64,000 bases of DNA from JAHZKN01 sp965250205. Lineage in GTDB: Bacteria; Pseudomonadota; Alphaproteobacteria; Rhizobiales; Hyphomicrobiaceae. Positions 8,871 to 17,844 of the stretch are shown piece by piece. The notes below the pieces were generated by a model. It saw only the letters and a list, made by a program, of their open reading frames with translations, was not told the DNA's origin and ran no database searches. Location: positions 1 through 64,000 of the forward strand of contig CBDFNK010000023.1 in assembly GCA_965250205.1 (NCBI GenBank). The letters are read 5' to 3'. Positions within the stretch are counted from its first letter, which is position 1. Each line of letters starts with the position of its first letter. Both the position numbers and the translations under genes were made by a program.

Positions 8871-9127
8871 GAAACTGAATTGCGAATTAGGCACCTGCGG
8901 CAGCACGGCGCAGGTTGGTGTGCTGATTTTGAATTTTGCTATCAATCTGTTATATGGGGTCCATTCCTGAGGCTTGGCCCGACTTGGCCGCCACCCCATC
9001 ACAACCAGAACCAGACTTTCTGATCCGCAGTGATGGGTATGCAGGAATTCCCACCTTTTGAATTACCCGGCCTGGCTCCTTTTTTATCAACCCGTCTGAT
9101 ATCGCCACGCCGCTCGCGGAGATAAAT
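8871..9127 (+). promoter_or_regulatory. Intergenic leader ahead of rho
   Basis: The 257 bases contain a hairpin, ACCTGCG / CGCAGGT, near 8891-8913, which may end the heme transcript. They finish with GGAG seven bases before the rho ATG. A long untranslated leader fits Rho autoregulation by transcription termination known in other bacteria, but I see no specific rut pattern beyond pyrimidine-rich stretches near 8980-9080. Confidence 0.35.
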
Positions 9128-10393
9128 ATGGAAGACATGAAGCTTGAGGATTTGAAACTCAAGACACCGCCAGAGCTGTTGAGCTTTGCGGAAGAGGTTG
9201 GTGTTGAGAACGCCAGCACATTGCGCAAACAGGAATTAATGTTTGCCACACTGAAGCAACTGGCATCGCAAGATATTGATATTACCGCCGATGGCGTTGT
9301 TGAGGTATTGCAGGACGGCTTTGGCTTCTTGCGCTCACCCGACGCCAACTACCTGCCAGGCCCGGATGATATTTACATTTCCCCCTCGCAGATCCGTCGT
9401 TTTGCTTTGCGCACCGGTGATACGGTTGAAGGCGAAATTCGCAGTCCTAAAGATGGCGAGCGCTACTTTGCTCTTCTCAAAGTCAATAAGATCAATTTTG
9501 AAGAGCCTGAGGCAGCCAAGCACAAAATTCACTTCGACAATCTGACGCCACTCTATCCAACAGAGTGGGTCAAAATGGAAATCGAAGACCCAACGATTAA
9601 AGATTTTTCAGCGCGTGTGATTGATATCGTGGCCCCTCTTGGAAAAGGCCAACGTGGTCTGATTGTGGCACCACCACGTACGGGTAAAACTGTACTGTTG
9701 CAGAACATTGCCCATTCGATCACGGCCAACCATCCCGAGTGCTATCTGATTGTGTTGCTGATTGATGAGCGACCTGAAGAAGTCACCGATATGCAGCGGT
9801 CTGTGAAAGGTGAAGTGATTTCATCGACCTTTGATGAACCGCCCTCACGCCACGTGCAGGTATCAGAAATGGTCATCGAAAAGGCCAAGCGCCTAGTCGA
9901 ACACAAACGCGATGTAGTGATTCTGTTGGACTCCATTACCCGTCTTGGACGGGCGTACAACACCGTCGTGCCGTCGTCCGGTAAGGTTTTGACAGGCGGT
10001 GTCGATTCCAATGCCTTGCAGCGGCCAAAGCGTTTCTTTGGTGCGGCTCGTAATATCGAAGAAGGTGGCTCGTTGACGATTATCGCGACAGCGCTTGTTG
10101 ATACCGGTTCGCGCATGGACGAAGTGATCTTTGAAGAATTCAAAGGTACCGGTAACTCAGAACTTATCTTGGATCGCAAAGCCTCTGATAAGCGCGTCTT
10201 TCCAGCCATTGATGTGGCCCGCTCTGGCACACGGAAAGAAGACCTTTTGGTACCGAAAGACCAACTTAAGAAGGTCTATGTACTGCGCCGTATCCTCAAT
10301 CCAATGGGGACCATGGACGCCATTGAGTTCCTTATCGACAAACTTAAATCAACTAAGACCAATGGTGAGTTCTTCGATTCGATGAATACGTAA
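9128..10393 (+). CDS. rho: Transcription termination factor Rho
   Basis: Rho is the hexameric RNA helicase that ends transcription at C-rich untranslated RNA. The N-terminal domain starts MKLEDLKLKTPPELL. The cold-shock-like RNA-binding domain shows GFGFLRSPDANYLPGPDDIY near residue 61. The Walker A motif is APPRTGKT in KGQRGLIVAPPRTGKT, and the Walker B region is VVILLDSITRLGRAYN. The secondary RNA site loop reads GGVDSNALQRPKRFFGAARN. Length is 421 residues, standard. ATG 9137 (MKLED) is an alternative start. Confidence 0.97.
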   Translation: MEDMKLEDLKLKTPPELLSFAEEVGVENASTLRKQELMFATLKQLASQDIDITADGVVEVLQDGFGFLRSPDANYLPGPDDIYISPSQIRRFALRTGDTVEGEIRSPKDGERYFALLKVNKINFEEPEAAKHKIHFDNLTPLYPTEWVKMEIEDPTIKDFSARVIDIVAPLGKGQRGLIVAPPRTGKTVLLQNIAHSITANHPECYLIVLLIDERPEEVTDMQRSVKGEVISSTFDEPPSRHVQVSEMVIEKAKRLVEHKRDVVILLDSITRLGRAYNTVVPSSGKVLTGGVDSNALQRPKRFFGAARNIEEGGSLTIIATALVDTGSRMDEVIFEEFKGTGNSELILDRKASDKRVFPAIDVARSGTRKEDLLVPKDQLKKVYVLRRILNPMGTMDAIEFLIDKLKSTKTNGEFFDSMNT

Positions 10394-10413
10394 GTGTTGT
10401 TATTGCGACTATA

Positions 10414-10450
10414 AAAAAGGGTGCCGGCTAACATGCACGGCGCCCTTTTT
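10414..10450. terminator. Bidirectional intrinsic terminator after rho
   Basis: AAAAAGGGTGCCG and CGGCGCCCTTTTT form a 13-bp stem with one T-G pair and a loop of 11 bases. It lies between the convergent rho and hydroxylase genes, and the A and T runs on either side allow use in both directions. Confidence 0.85.
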
Positions 10451-10474
10451 ATTTATTTAGCCAAAGGGTTCTAT

Positions 10475-11434
10475 TCAGCGGCATGTGGCGTTCCAGAAGT
10501 GAGCGTCCTGCGCGTCGTGTTCTTTACGCGCTATCGTTGCCGCAGTTGTCTTTGCCTTATAGCGCTCAGGCTCGCCTTGACCTGGTTTATAGACAAACGG
10601 GAAGATGAGCTGTTCAAGATAGGTTTTTGGGAAGTTCGGCACCTCATCAATACCCATGTCAGAGGCTGTAATCGGCCGGGGGGCTTGTGGGTGGAATGTA
10701 CCAAAAATGCGATCCCATAGCGTCAGGAACAGTCCGAAGTTGCAATCCCCTTCCTTGCCCCAGTTAACGTGGTGCAAGTGATGGATTTGACCAATCGACA
10801 TTACGTTACGGAATGGGCCAAGGGCTGCAGCAACGTTGGAGTGCTGTACAATCAATTGAATTGAGACGGCAAAGCCAAGCAGCACAGCTACCTGTACTGG
10901 CATGCCCAGCAGCACCAATGGCAACGTTGCCACCACCATATCAAGGATTTGATGCAGCGGGTGGCGCACCAGGCCGTTAAACCCATAGAGGCGATCTACG
11001 CCATGGTGGACAGCATGTAAGCGCCATAACAGCGGATACTTATGGCTCATCCAGTGGACGAACATGAAGGCAAAGTCCGCGATGACAATGGCTATTAACA
11101 GTTGGCCAATGAGCGGCCAGTCTGTCGGCCAAATACCATTGACAGGGAACAACCAAACAATCAGCGGGATTATAAGAATACCGTTGATGTTGGAGGCTTC
11201 ATAAACAATTGCGTGAGCCAGATTTGCCGGGTCATCATGATGAGGATCATTCCACTCATCGAACCACGGCGCGATGTGTTCAGCCACATGAGCAGCGGCA
11301 AATGCAAAAATAAGTAGCAAGGCCAACCAACCATAGTGGTAGCCCTGAGATACGATCCAAAATGCTACACCGTTAAGCCCCAACAGCATGAAGGGGGCGT
11401 AACCGTAACGCACGATGCCATTTAAAACCGACAT
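10475..11434 (-). CDS. Sterol desaturase / fatty acid hydroxylase family membrane protein
   Basis: This superfamily holds integral-membrane di-iron hydroxylases and desaturases acting on sterols, fatty acids or carotenoids. The 319-residue protein shows the histidine clusters HWMSH, HAVHH and, after a further helix pair, HHLHHVNW. At least five hydrophobic segments surround them. I start at ATG 11434 because GGAG lies 8 bases upstream; an ATG at 11446 is in frame. The substrate cannot be told from sequence. Neighbours give no pathway hint. Confidence 0.88.
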   Translation of the reverse strand: MSVLNGIVRYGYAPFMLLGLNGVAFWIVSQGYHYGWLALLLIFAFAAAHVAEHIAPWFDEWNDPHHDDPANLAHAIVYEASNINGILIIPLIVWLFPVNGIWPTDWPLIGQLLIAIVIADFAFMFVHWMSHKYPLLWRLHAVHHGVDRLYGFNGLVRHPLHQILDMVVATLPLVLLGMPVQVAVLLGFAVSIQLIVQHSNVAAALGPFRNVMSIGQIHHLHHVNWGKEGDCNFGLFLTLWDRIFGTFHPQAPRPITASDMGIDEVPNFPKTYLEQLIFPFVYKPGQGEPERYKAKTTAATIARKEHDAQDAHFWNATCR

Positions 11435-11629
11435 TTGATACTCCATACGTCAAACAAGGTTGATCAATCGCGGCGATTGCACTTCGGTGATAGAATGTAA
11501 ACACGAAGTGCCCTGACCAAAGGGCTGCGAGGTCATCTTAAAACCTATTGCAGCATCTAACGTTAGATGCTTTTGCAAATGGTTTCTGTTCCGTGAGGAA
11601 CACCTGAAACATTACAGCGCAATGTTACG
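11435..11629. other. Intergenic region with palindromes
   Basis: It holds an 18-bp perfect palindrome (GCATCTAACGTTAGATGC, 11553-11570) about 120 bases before the hydroxylase start. A hairpin GTTTC-TGTTCC / GGAACA-CCT-GAAAC lies at 11582-11610, just beyond the end of the upstream gene. The first could be an operator and the second a processing or termination structure without a T run. Confidence 0.4.
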
Positions 11630-13657
11630 CTATGCCGAGCGTGTTTGCTTTAAAAGCTGAGCGAAGTCGTCTGCTCGTTGTGTCGGTGGTGAGCATTGTG
11701 GGCCAACGCAGCAGTAGCCTGTCGTCTCATTGCCAACAGCTGGTTTGTCAGCAATACCTGCGGCTAGGTCGTGTAGATTTTGACTTTGATCAACAACATA
11801 CTCAAACGCGCCTGGCAATGAAACAGTGTTCAATTGTTCCGTGAGCGGTTGGTTCGTGGGGTCATTCTGCGCTGAAATCACGATCAACTGTGGCGCGATC
11901 AGATCAAGGCTGGCCGCCACAAAACCGCTATGTGCAACGAGGTTGGCGGCAATATCTGCCGAAAAAGCAGACCTTAGGTCTTCAGCTCGGCTTTGATACG
12001 CCGTGTTGCCCGTCACCACGAACAATTGAGCCAAGTTTGACAGCATGACGCCATTGGCATTGGGAGTTGCGTCATCTGCAGCCGACCGCATGCGGAGAAT
12101 AACATCATCCGTGTCGTCGGCAGTCATGGCGTAGCCGCCTGTGTCTGCCATCCAATATTTACCATTGAGGCGTTTGGTCCAGGCTTCGGCTTGCACGAGG
12201 TAGTCATTATTGAGTGTCACTTCATGCAATCTCAATGCAGCCCAAATCATATTCGCGTAATCGCTGGCAGTGGCGGGAGCCGTTGTTTTGCCCACACGAT
12301 AGGCATGCGAGAGACGGCCATCGTGAACCATTTTTGAGCACACAAAGCCAAATGCTTTTTCTGCCGCTTCAAGCCATGTTGGTAGATTGAACACACGTGC
12401 GGCGCGCGCCAAGGCCGCAATCATCAAACCGTTCCAGTCCGCTAGAACTTTATCATCCCATCCGGGGCGAACACGCGCGGTGCGCGCGGCCAACAGCTTA
12501 TCGCGCAATGTGGCAAGGCGGGCTTCGACTTCCTCACTGCCAAGTCGCGAATGCTTGAGGCGGTTGAGAATGGATGTCCCTTCCCAATTTCCATCCTCTG
12601 ATACGTCATACCATTCAGCAAAAAAAGTTGCGTCTTCTTCACCTAAAACGTTTCGAATTTCATCTAATGACCAGACATAAAACTTGCCTTCTTTGGCTTC
12701 AGAATCTGCGTCCAAAGAGGCTGCAAAACCACCGTCTTCTGCCACCATTTCACTAAGCAGCCAGGAGACGGTTTCATGGACACGCTGTTTGAGCAGAGGC
12801 GACTGATTTTCACGCCAGACGTCAGTCATCAAATCGAGGAGTAAGGCATTGTCATACAACATTTTTTCGAAATGCGGCACCAGCCATTTTTCATCCACGG
12901 CATAGCGTGCAAACCCACCCGCGAGATGATCATAAATACCGCCTTGGCAGATCCAGTGCAGGGTCGTTTCAACGGCCTTTTGTGCCTCTGGTTGCCGGTA
13001 GCGTTTTGCGCCACGCCACAGCAGCCAGAAAAAACTCCATTGCGGGAATTTTGGTGCGCCATTGATGCCACCGTAATCAGGATCAACCGCGCGCACCATG
13101 CGTGCTGTCAAATCCTCGATCATTTCATCAGAAATGTCAGGACCCACGTCTGGGCGAGTTTGCTTCAACGCATCGATGATCGCTTTGGCGTTGTGGGCGA
13201 CCTTGTCTTTTTGACTGCCATATATCTCCGCGACCTGGCGCAACACATCTTGAAATGCAGGCTGACCATGCATCGGTGTTTTTGGAAAATAAGTACCGCC
13301 CCAAAATGGTTGCCCGTCGCTGTCTAAAAACATCGTTAAAGGCCAGCCGCCACGCTGCCCCAACTGATGCAAAGCGCCCATATAAATGGCGTCGATGTCG
13401 GGGCGTTCTTCGCGGTCGACTTTGATGTTGACGAACAAATCGTTCATGATATCGGCGGTCGCTTGATCTTCAAAACTTTCGTGCGCCATGACATGGCACC
13501 AGTGGCATGCCGCGTAGCCGACAGACAATAAAATGGGCTTGCCGGTTGCTTTCGCGTCATCCAGCGCCGTCTTATTCCAGGCCCGCCAATGGACTGGATT
13601 ATCCTTGTGTTGCAATAGGTAAGGGCTTGTCTCAAGGTGGAGGCGATTTTCGCTCAT
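11630..13657 (-). CDS. YyaL / spermatogenesis-associated protein 20-like thioredoxin-domain protein (DUF255)
   Basis: These large cytosolic proteins join an N-terminal thioredoxin-like domain to an (alpha/alpha)6-barrel resembling N-acylglucosamine epimerases; their reaction is unknown. The 675-residue frame starts NRLHLETSPYLLQHKDNPVHWRAW (motif SPYLLQHKDNPVHW) and contains the CHWC pair in GYAACHWCHVMAHESFED. It continues with VDREERPDIDAIYM, GGWPLTMFLDSDGQPFWGGT and GGIYDHLAGGFARYAVDEKW. All landmarks of the family are present and the length is normal. It stands alone between a repeat and the hydroxylase gene. Confidence 0.92.
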   Translation of the reverse strand: MSENRLHLETSPYLLQHKDNPVHWRAWNKTALDDAKATGKPILLSVGYAACHWCHVMAHESFEDQATADIMNDLFVNIKVDREERPDIDAIYMGALHQLGQRGGWPLTMFLDSDGQPFWGGTYFPKTPMHGQPAFQDVLRQVAEIYGSQKDKVAHNAKAIIDALKQTRPDVGPDISDEMIEDLTARMVRAVDPDYGGINGAPKFPQWSFFWLLWRGAKRYRQPEAQKAVETTLHWICQGGIYDHLAGGFARYAVDEKWLVPHFEKMLYDNALLLDLMTDVWRENQSPLLKQRVHETVSWLLSEMVAEDGGFAASLDADSEAKEGKFYVWSLDEIRNVLGEEDATFFAEWYDVSEDGNWEGTSILNRLKHSRLGSEEVEARLATLRDKLLAARTARVRPGWDDKVLADWNGLMIAALARAARVFNLPTWLEAAEKAFGFVCSKMVHDGRLSHAYRVGKTTAPATASDYANMIWAALRLHEVTLNNDYLVQAEAWTKRLNGKYWMADTGGYAMTADDTDDVILRMRSAADDATPNANGVMLSNLAQLFVVTGNTAYQSRAEDLRSAFSADIAANLVAHSGFVAASLDLIAPQLIVISAQNDPTNQPLTEQLNTVSLPGAFEYVVDQSQNLHDLAAGIADKPAVGNETTGYCCVGPQCSPPTQRADDFAQLLKQTRSA

Positions 13658-13698
13658 GTGGGCGTTCCATGTGCAAGATTGGTGGATTACTGCCGTGC

Positions 13699-13802
13699 TA
13701 GAGCATCCTGCGTTTGGTAAACGCAGATAAGATGCTCTAACACTTTGGAATAGATCAAATTATCTGCACTAAATCGATTTCGAATTAGTGCAGTTTGATC
13801 TA
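13699..13802. repeat. Paired palindromic repeats, family B then family C
   Basis: Family B (13699-13739) has ends TAGAGCATC / GATGCTCTA and the inner arm TGCGTTT / AAACGCA. Family C (13751-13802) has ends TAGATCAAA / TTTGATCTA and inner arm CTGCACTAA / TTAGTGCAG. The same pairing in reverse order is at 32742-32847. Confidence 0.8.
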
Positions 13803-13839
13803 GCACAGCTTTAAGACCCCGTCCCACCACACAGGTTTG

Positions 13840-15186
13840 ATGACCAACTTGAACACGCAAACGATATGCGCATTATCAACCGCTGCGGGTCGGGCAGGGG
13901 TTGGCGTGGTGCGCGTCACGGGCTCTCAGTCCGGCGCATTTATTGAGGCGCTCGCAGGTCAACTGCCAAGCCCCAGACGTGCCGTGCTGCGCACACTGCG
14001 TGATCCCAAATCCGGTGAAGACATAGACCGCGGCATTGTGCTGTGGCTGCCCGGGCCTGCAAGTTTCACTGGCGAAGATTGCGCCGAGTTTCACGTCCAT
14101 GGTGGGCCCGCCGTTATCTCGAGCCTGCTGGTGGCTCTCGTCGGACTGGCAGAATGTCGGCTGGCAGAGCCAGGTGAATTTTCCCGGCGCGCGTTTGCCA
14201 ATGGCAAGTTGGATCTGGCGGAAGCTGAGGGCATTGCAGATCTTATCGATGCAGAAACGGAGGCGCAACGCCAGCAAGCCTTGCGCCAAGCAGGCGGTGC
14301 ATTATCAGCTCTCTATGAGGCGTGGCGCACACGTCTGATTGAGGCCGCGGCGCTAACAGAAGCCGCCATTGATTTTTCAGATGAAAGTGATGTGGCGTTT
14401 GATGCGTTGGCTAAGGCGCGCATGACAATTGACCAAGTTTTACCTGAAATACAAGCACATCTTAACGACGGGCACCGAGGAGAAATCCTCCGCGATGGTT
14501 TTCGTGTTGTATTGGCAGGGGCGCCAAATGTCGGCAAATCCAGTCTTCTAAATGCGCTTGCCCGACGCGATGTTGCGATTGTTTCAGCTGAAGCTGGCAC
14601 CACCCGCGATGTCGTTGAAGTGCGCTTGGATTTGAAAGGCTATCCTGTACGCATCTCAGATACGGCTGGGTTGCGCACCGACGCTGGCACGATCGAACGC
14701 GAAGGCATCCGCCGGGCCAAAGATGCGGCCAGCGATGCACATCTGGTGTTGTGGCTAACCGATGATTGGGCCAAACCCGATGCGACACCGACAGAGTTGC
14801 CCGCCGTGGATGGCACGGTCATCAAAGTGTTGACCAAGGCCGATCTGAATTCCTCTGAAACCACTGCATCGCCAGCGCCAGAGTTTGCTGTTTCCACCCA
14901 ATCTGGTGTCGGGTTAGACGCCTTGATTGCGTTGATCGCAGACCAAGCCGATCTTCGCCTCAAGTCCACAGCGGATGCTCCAGCCCTGACCCAGGTGCGC
15001 CATCGCCAGGCCGTGGCCGGCTGTGCCGATCACCTTCAGGCCTTTCTGGCCGGCAGCGCTGAGGAGGCTGAATTGCGCGCTGAGGACCTGAGAGCCGCTA
15101 TCGCAGCCCTTGGCCGGATCACCGGACGGGTTGACGTTGAAGACATTCTCGATCAGGTCTTTGGGAGATTTTGCATTGGCAAATGA
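13840..15186 (+). CDS. mnmE: tRNA uridine-5-carboxymethylaminomethyl modification GTPase
   Basis: MnmE works with MnmG to modify the wobble uridine of several tRNAs. The N-terminal tetrahydrofolate-binding domain begins TICALSTAAGRAGVGVVRVTG. The G domain shows GAPNVGKSSLLNALARRD, DTAGL and LTKADL. The C-terminal FCIGK carries the catalytic cysteine region. Length is 448 residues from ATG 13840; a TTG one codon earlier is possible. The gene is followed by parS and mnmG, the usual alphaproteobacterial order. Confidence 0.96.
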   Translation: MTNLNTQTICALSTAAGRAGVGVVRVTGSQSGAFIEALAGQLPSPRRAVLRTLRDPKSGEDIDRGIVLWLPGPASFTGEDCAEFHVHGGPAVISSLLVALVGLAECRLAEPGEFSRRAFANGKLDLAEAEGIADLIDAETEAQRQQALRQAGGALSALYEAWRTRLIEAAALTEAAIDFSDESDVAFDALAKARMTIDQVLPEIQAHLNDGHRGEILRDGFRVVLAGAPNVGKSSLLNALARRDVAIVSAEAGTTRDVVEVRLDLKGYPVRISDTAGLRTDAGTIEREGIRRAKDAASDAHLVLWLTDDWAKPDATPTELPAVDGTVIKVLTKADLNSSETTASPAPEFAVSTQSGVGLDALIALIADQADLRLKSTADAPALTQVRHRQAVAGCADHLQAFLAGSAEEAELRAEDLRAAIAALGRITGRVDVEDILDQVFGRFCIGK

Positions 15187-15206
15187 CCAAACTTGGTCGC
15201 CTCAAT

Positions 15207-15222
15207 TGTTTCACGTGAAACA
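15207..15222. promoter_or_regulatory. parS: parS centromere site 1
   Basis: TGTTTCACGTGAAACA is the exact 16-bp ParB-binding consensus. It is extended here to a 22-bp perfect palindrome (15204-15225) in the mnmE-mnmG gap, about 8 kb from the putative oriC and near parAB. Confidence 0.97.
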
Positions 15223-15286
15223 ATTTGCTCGAAGACTTAAGGCCTGGCCCTTGCCCTGCATCCAGACCAGCCTCATTTGAGAACCC

Positions 15287-17164
15287 ATGACGAACTTGAG
15301 TTTTGACGTCATCGTTGTTGGCGGCGGTCACGCCGGGACCGAAGCAGCCAGCGCTGCAGCGCGGATGGGTGCGCGCACGGCGTTGGTGACCCACCGTTTT
15401 GCGACCATTGGCGAGATGTCGTGCAATCCAGCAATTGGTGGTCTCGGCAAGGGTCATCTGGTGCGTGAAGTCGATGCCATGGATGGCCTGATGGGCCGGG
15501 TCGCAGACCAGGCGGGCATCCAATTTCGTCTTCTCAATCGTTCAAAAGGGCCAGCCGTTCACGGCCCTAGGACTCAGGCCGACCGCAAGCTTTATCGCCA
15601 GGCAATGCAGGCAGAGATCAGCGGTCATGCCAACCTGACGGTTGTTGAAGCTGCTGTTGAAGACCTATTGGTCAGGGATGGCGCGGTCGTCGGTATCATT
15701 TCAAGCGATGGTACGGAAATCCGGGCAGGGGCTATTGTCCTGACTACAGGCACCTTTTTGAATGGCCTCATACATATTGGCGAAGACCGTATTCCAGCTG
15801 GCCGAGTCGGTGATCAACCGGCCCTTAAATTGTCGGAACGGCTCTACGCCTTGGGACTGAGGCTCGGTCGTCTCAAGACCGGGACACCCCCACGGCTGGC
15901 AAAATCGAGCATTGATTGGGCCGGGCTTGACCAGCAGGACGCGGACAAAGAGCCGGTCCCGTTTTCGTTCCTGACTGAGCGGATTACGACACCGCAAATT
16001 TCTTGCGCTATCACCACGACGACGCCTGAGACGCACGCGATTATCGAATCCAACCTGGCGCGTTCGCCGATATACTCCGGTCAGATCGAAAGTGTTGGTC
16101 CGCGCTATTGTCCGTCCATTGAAGACAAAGTTGTGCGCTTTAAAGACCGTAGCGGACACCAGATCTTTCTCGAGCCCGAGGGTCTTGATGATGATACTGT
16201 CTATCCCAATGGTATCTCAACCTCGCTTCCTCAGGACGTGCAGGAGGCAATGCTCAAGACCATCCCAGGACTTGAAAAAGCAGACATCCTGCGTCCCGGC
16301 TATGCCATTGAATATGACTACGTCGACCCGCGCGAATTGAAACCAACCCTTGAAACAAAGGCCTTACCGGGGCTGTTTCTCGCTGGTCAGATCAATGGAA
16401 CGACAGGTTATGAGGAGGCTGGGGCACAAGGACTGGCGGCAGGACTTAATGCTGCGCACTGTGCGTCTGGCGCAGGTGTTGAGAACGGATTCATTGCATC
16501 CAGGGCGGATGCTTATTTGGGTGTGATGATTGATGATCTCACATCGCGTGGGGTCAGCGAGCCCTATCGCATGTTTACCTCGCGCGCTGAGTTTCGCTTG
16601 GCGTTGCGCGCCGATAATGCCGATCAGCGATTGACGCCCATCGGCATTGCGCTCGGGTGCGTGGGCGCAAAACGCCAGGCCGCGTTCGAGGTAAAAGCAC
16701 AGGCCTTGGAGGCCGCACGCAAAGTGCTTTCGCAGAAATCACTGACACCAAATGAAGCCAAGCGTCACGGTCTTCATGTCAACCAAGATGGTCGCCGCCG
16801 CAGTGGCTTGGATCTGTTGTCCTTGCCTGATGTGTCTATGGAGCGTTTGGCTGATATCTGGCCCGAGCTGGCCACGATCCCAGACAAGCTTGCGTCTCAG
16901 ATCGAGGTCGATGCTCACTATGCAGCCTATGTGGTGCGCCAGCAGGAAGATGTGGCAGCGTTGAAGCGCGACGAAGCGCTCGCCATCCCAGCAGACTTTA
17001 AATATGCTGGTATCCCTGGCCTCTCCAATGAAGCGCGCCAAAAGCTTGAGCAGCATCAGCCTGTGACGCTGGCTCAGGCTGGCCGCATTGATGGCCTGAC
17101 GCCTGCCGCCTTGTTGCTGGTCTTGGTACATCTCAAAAAATCACCGAAGCGAACATCGGCGTGA
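15287..17164 (+). CDS. mnmG: tRNA uridine-5-carboxymethylaminomethyl modification enzyme, FAD subunit
   Basis: MnmG binds FAD and NADH and adds the carboxymethylaminomethyl group together with MnmE. The dinucleotide fold is GGGHAGTEAASAAARMG at residues 11-27. Family motifs MSCNPAIGGLGKGHLVREVDA, RLGRLKTGTPPR and GLFLAGQINGTTGYEEA are present. The C-terminal helical domain ends with YVVRQQEDVAALKRDEAL and GLSNEARQKLEQ. Length is 625 residues. The stop overlaps the rsmG start by 4 bases. Confidence 0.97.
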   Translation: MTNLSFDVIVVGGGHAGTEAASAAARMGARTALVTHRFATIGEMSCNPAIGGLGKGHLVREVDAMDGLMGRVADQAGIQFRLLNRSKGPAVHGPRTQADRKLYRQAMQAEISGHANLTVVEAAVEDLLVRDGAVVGIISSDGTEIRAGAIVLTTGTFLNGLIHIGEDRIPAGRVGDQPALKLSERLYALGLRLGRLKTGTPPRLAKSSIDWAGLDQQDADKEPVPFSFLTERITTPQISCAITTTTPETHAIIESNLARSPIYSGQIESVGPRYCPSIEDKVVRFKDRSGHQIFLEPEGLDDDTVYPNGISTSLPQDVQEAMLKTIPGLEKADILRPGYAIEYDYVDPRELKPTLETKALPGLFLAGQINGTTGYEEAGAQGLAAGLNAAHCASGAGVENGFIASRADAYLGVMIDDLTSRGVSEPYRMFTSRAEFRLALRADNADQRLTPIGIALGCVGAKRQAAFEVKAQALEAARKVLSQKSLTPNEAKRHGLHVNQDGRRRSGLDLLSLPDVSMERLADIWPELATIPDKLASQIEVDAHYAAYVVRQQEDVAALKRDEALAIPADFKYAGIPGLSNEARQKLEQHQPVTLAQAGRIDGLTPAALLLVLVHLKKSPKRTSA

Positions 17165-17841
17165 CCGCGACGAGCCCCCCTATCGTTGATATTTCGGGAC
17201 CTGAAGCGTTTCAGGCGGCCTTCAATGTTTCACGTGAAACAATGGAGCGGCTCGAGATCTATGCCAATCTGCTTCGAGATTGGCAGAAAACCATCAACCT
17301 GGTTGCACCAAGTACTCTGGATCACTTGTGGCAGCGCCACTTTGCCGATTCAGCCCAGGTGTTGGTTCACACGCCCGAAACGGCAGTAACTTGGCTGGAC
17401 CTTGGCTCCGGCGGTGGCTTTCCAGGTCTCGTCCTGGCGATTTTGGTGACCGACATGGGTCGCGCGACTCAGCCAAAAGCCTTCCGGCTCATCGAAAGTG
17501 ATGCCCGAAAAGCCGCGTTCCTGCGCGAAGTGGCACGACAGACCAAGCTGCCTGTGGACATCCTGTGCGGAAGAATCGAAAAAATTGCGATTCAGGATAG
17601 ATTTGATTCGGACGTGATTACCGCCAGGGCGCTTGCCCCTTTGGATCGTCTTTTACCACTAATCAGTCCATTTTTCTCAGTAAAATCAAAGGCTTTTCTA
17701 TTAAAGGGCCGAAATGCAGCCGCTGAAATCAAGGCTGCGGAGAAAAATTGGCGGTTTGTCTGTGATCTGGTTCCCAGTCTCACAGATCGAGATGCGCGTT
17801 TAATTGTGATATCGGATCTGCAAGCCAAGTCGGAGGGTTAG
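17161..17841 (+). CDS. rsmG: 16S rRNA (guanine-527-N7)-methyltransferase
   Basis: RsmG methylates G527 of 16S rRNA using S-adenosylmethionine; its loss gives low-level streptomycin resistance. The SAM-binding motif is LDLGSGGGFPGLVLAI near residue 80. KTINLVAPSTLDHLWQRHFADSAQ precedes it and RLIESDARKAAFLREV follows. The GTG start overlaps mnmG by 4 bases. The second parS lies inside the frame and encodes the residues NVSRET near position 23, as in many bacteria. Length is 226 residues. Confidence 0.95.
   Translation: MTATSPPIVDISGPEAFQAAFNVSRETMERLEIYANLLRDWQKTINLVAPSTLDHLWQRHFADSAQVLVHTPETAVTWLDLGSGGGFPGLVLAILVTDMGRATQPKAFRLIESDARKAAFLREVARQTKLPVDILCGRIEKIAIQDRFDSDVITARALAPLDRLLPLISPFFSVKSKAFLLKGRNAAAEIKAAEKNWRFVCDLVPSLTDRDARLIVISDLQAKSEG
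17226..17241. promoter_or_regulatory. parS: parS centromere site 2, inside rsmG
   Basis: A second exact TGTTTCACGTGAAACA lies within the rsmG coding region, 2.0 kb from the first. The frame reads it as NVSRET, so protein and centromere functions share the bases. Confidence 0.97.
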
Positions 17842-17844
17842 CCT

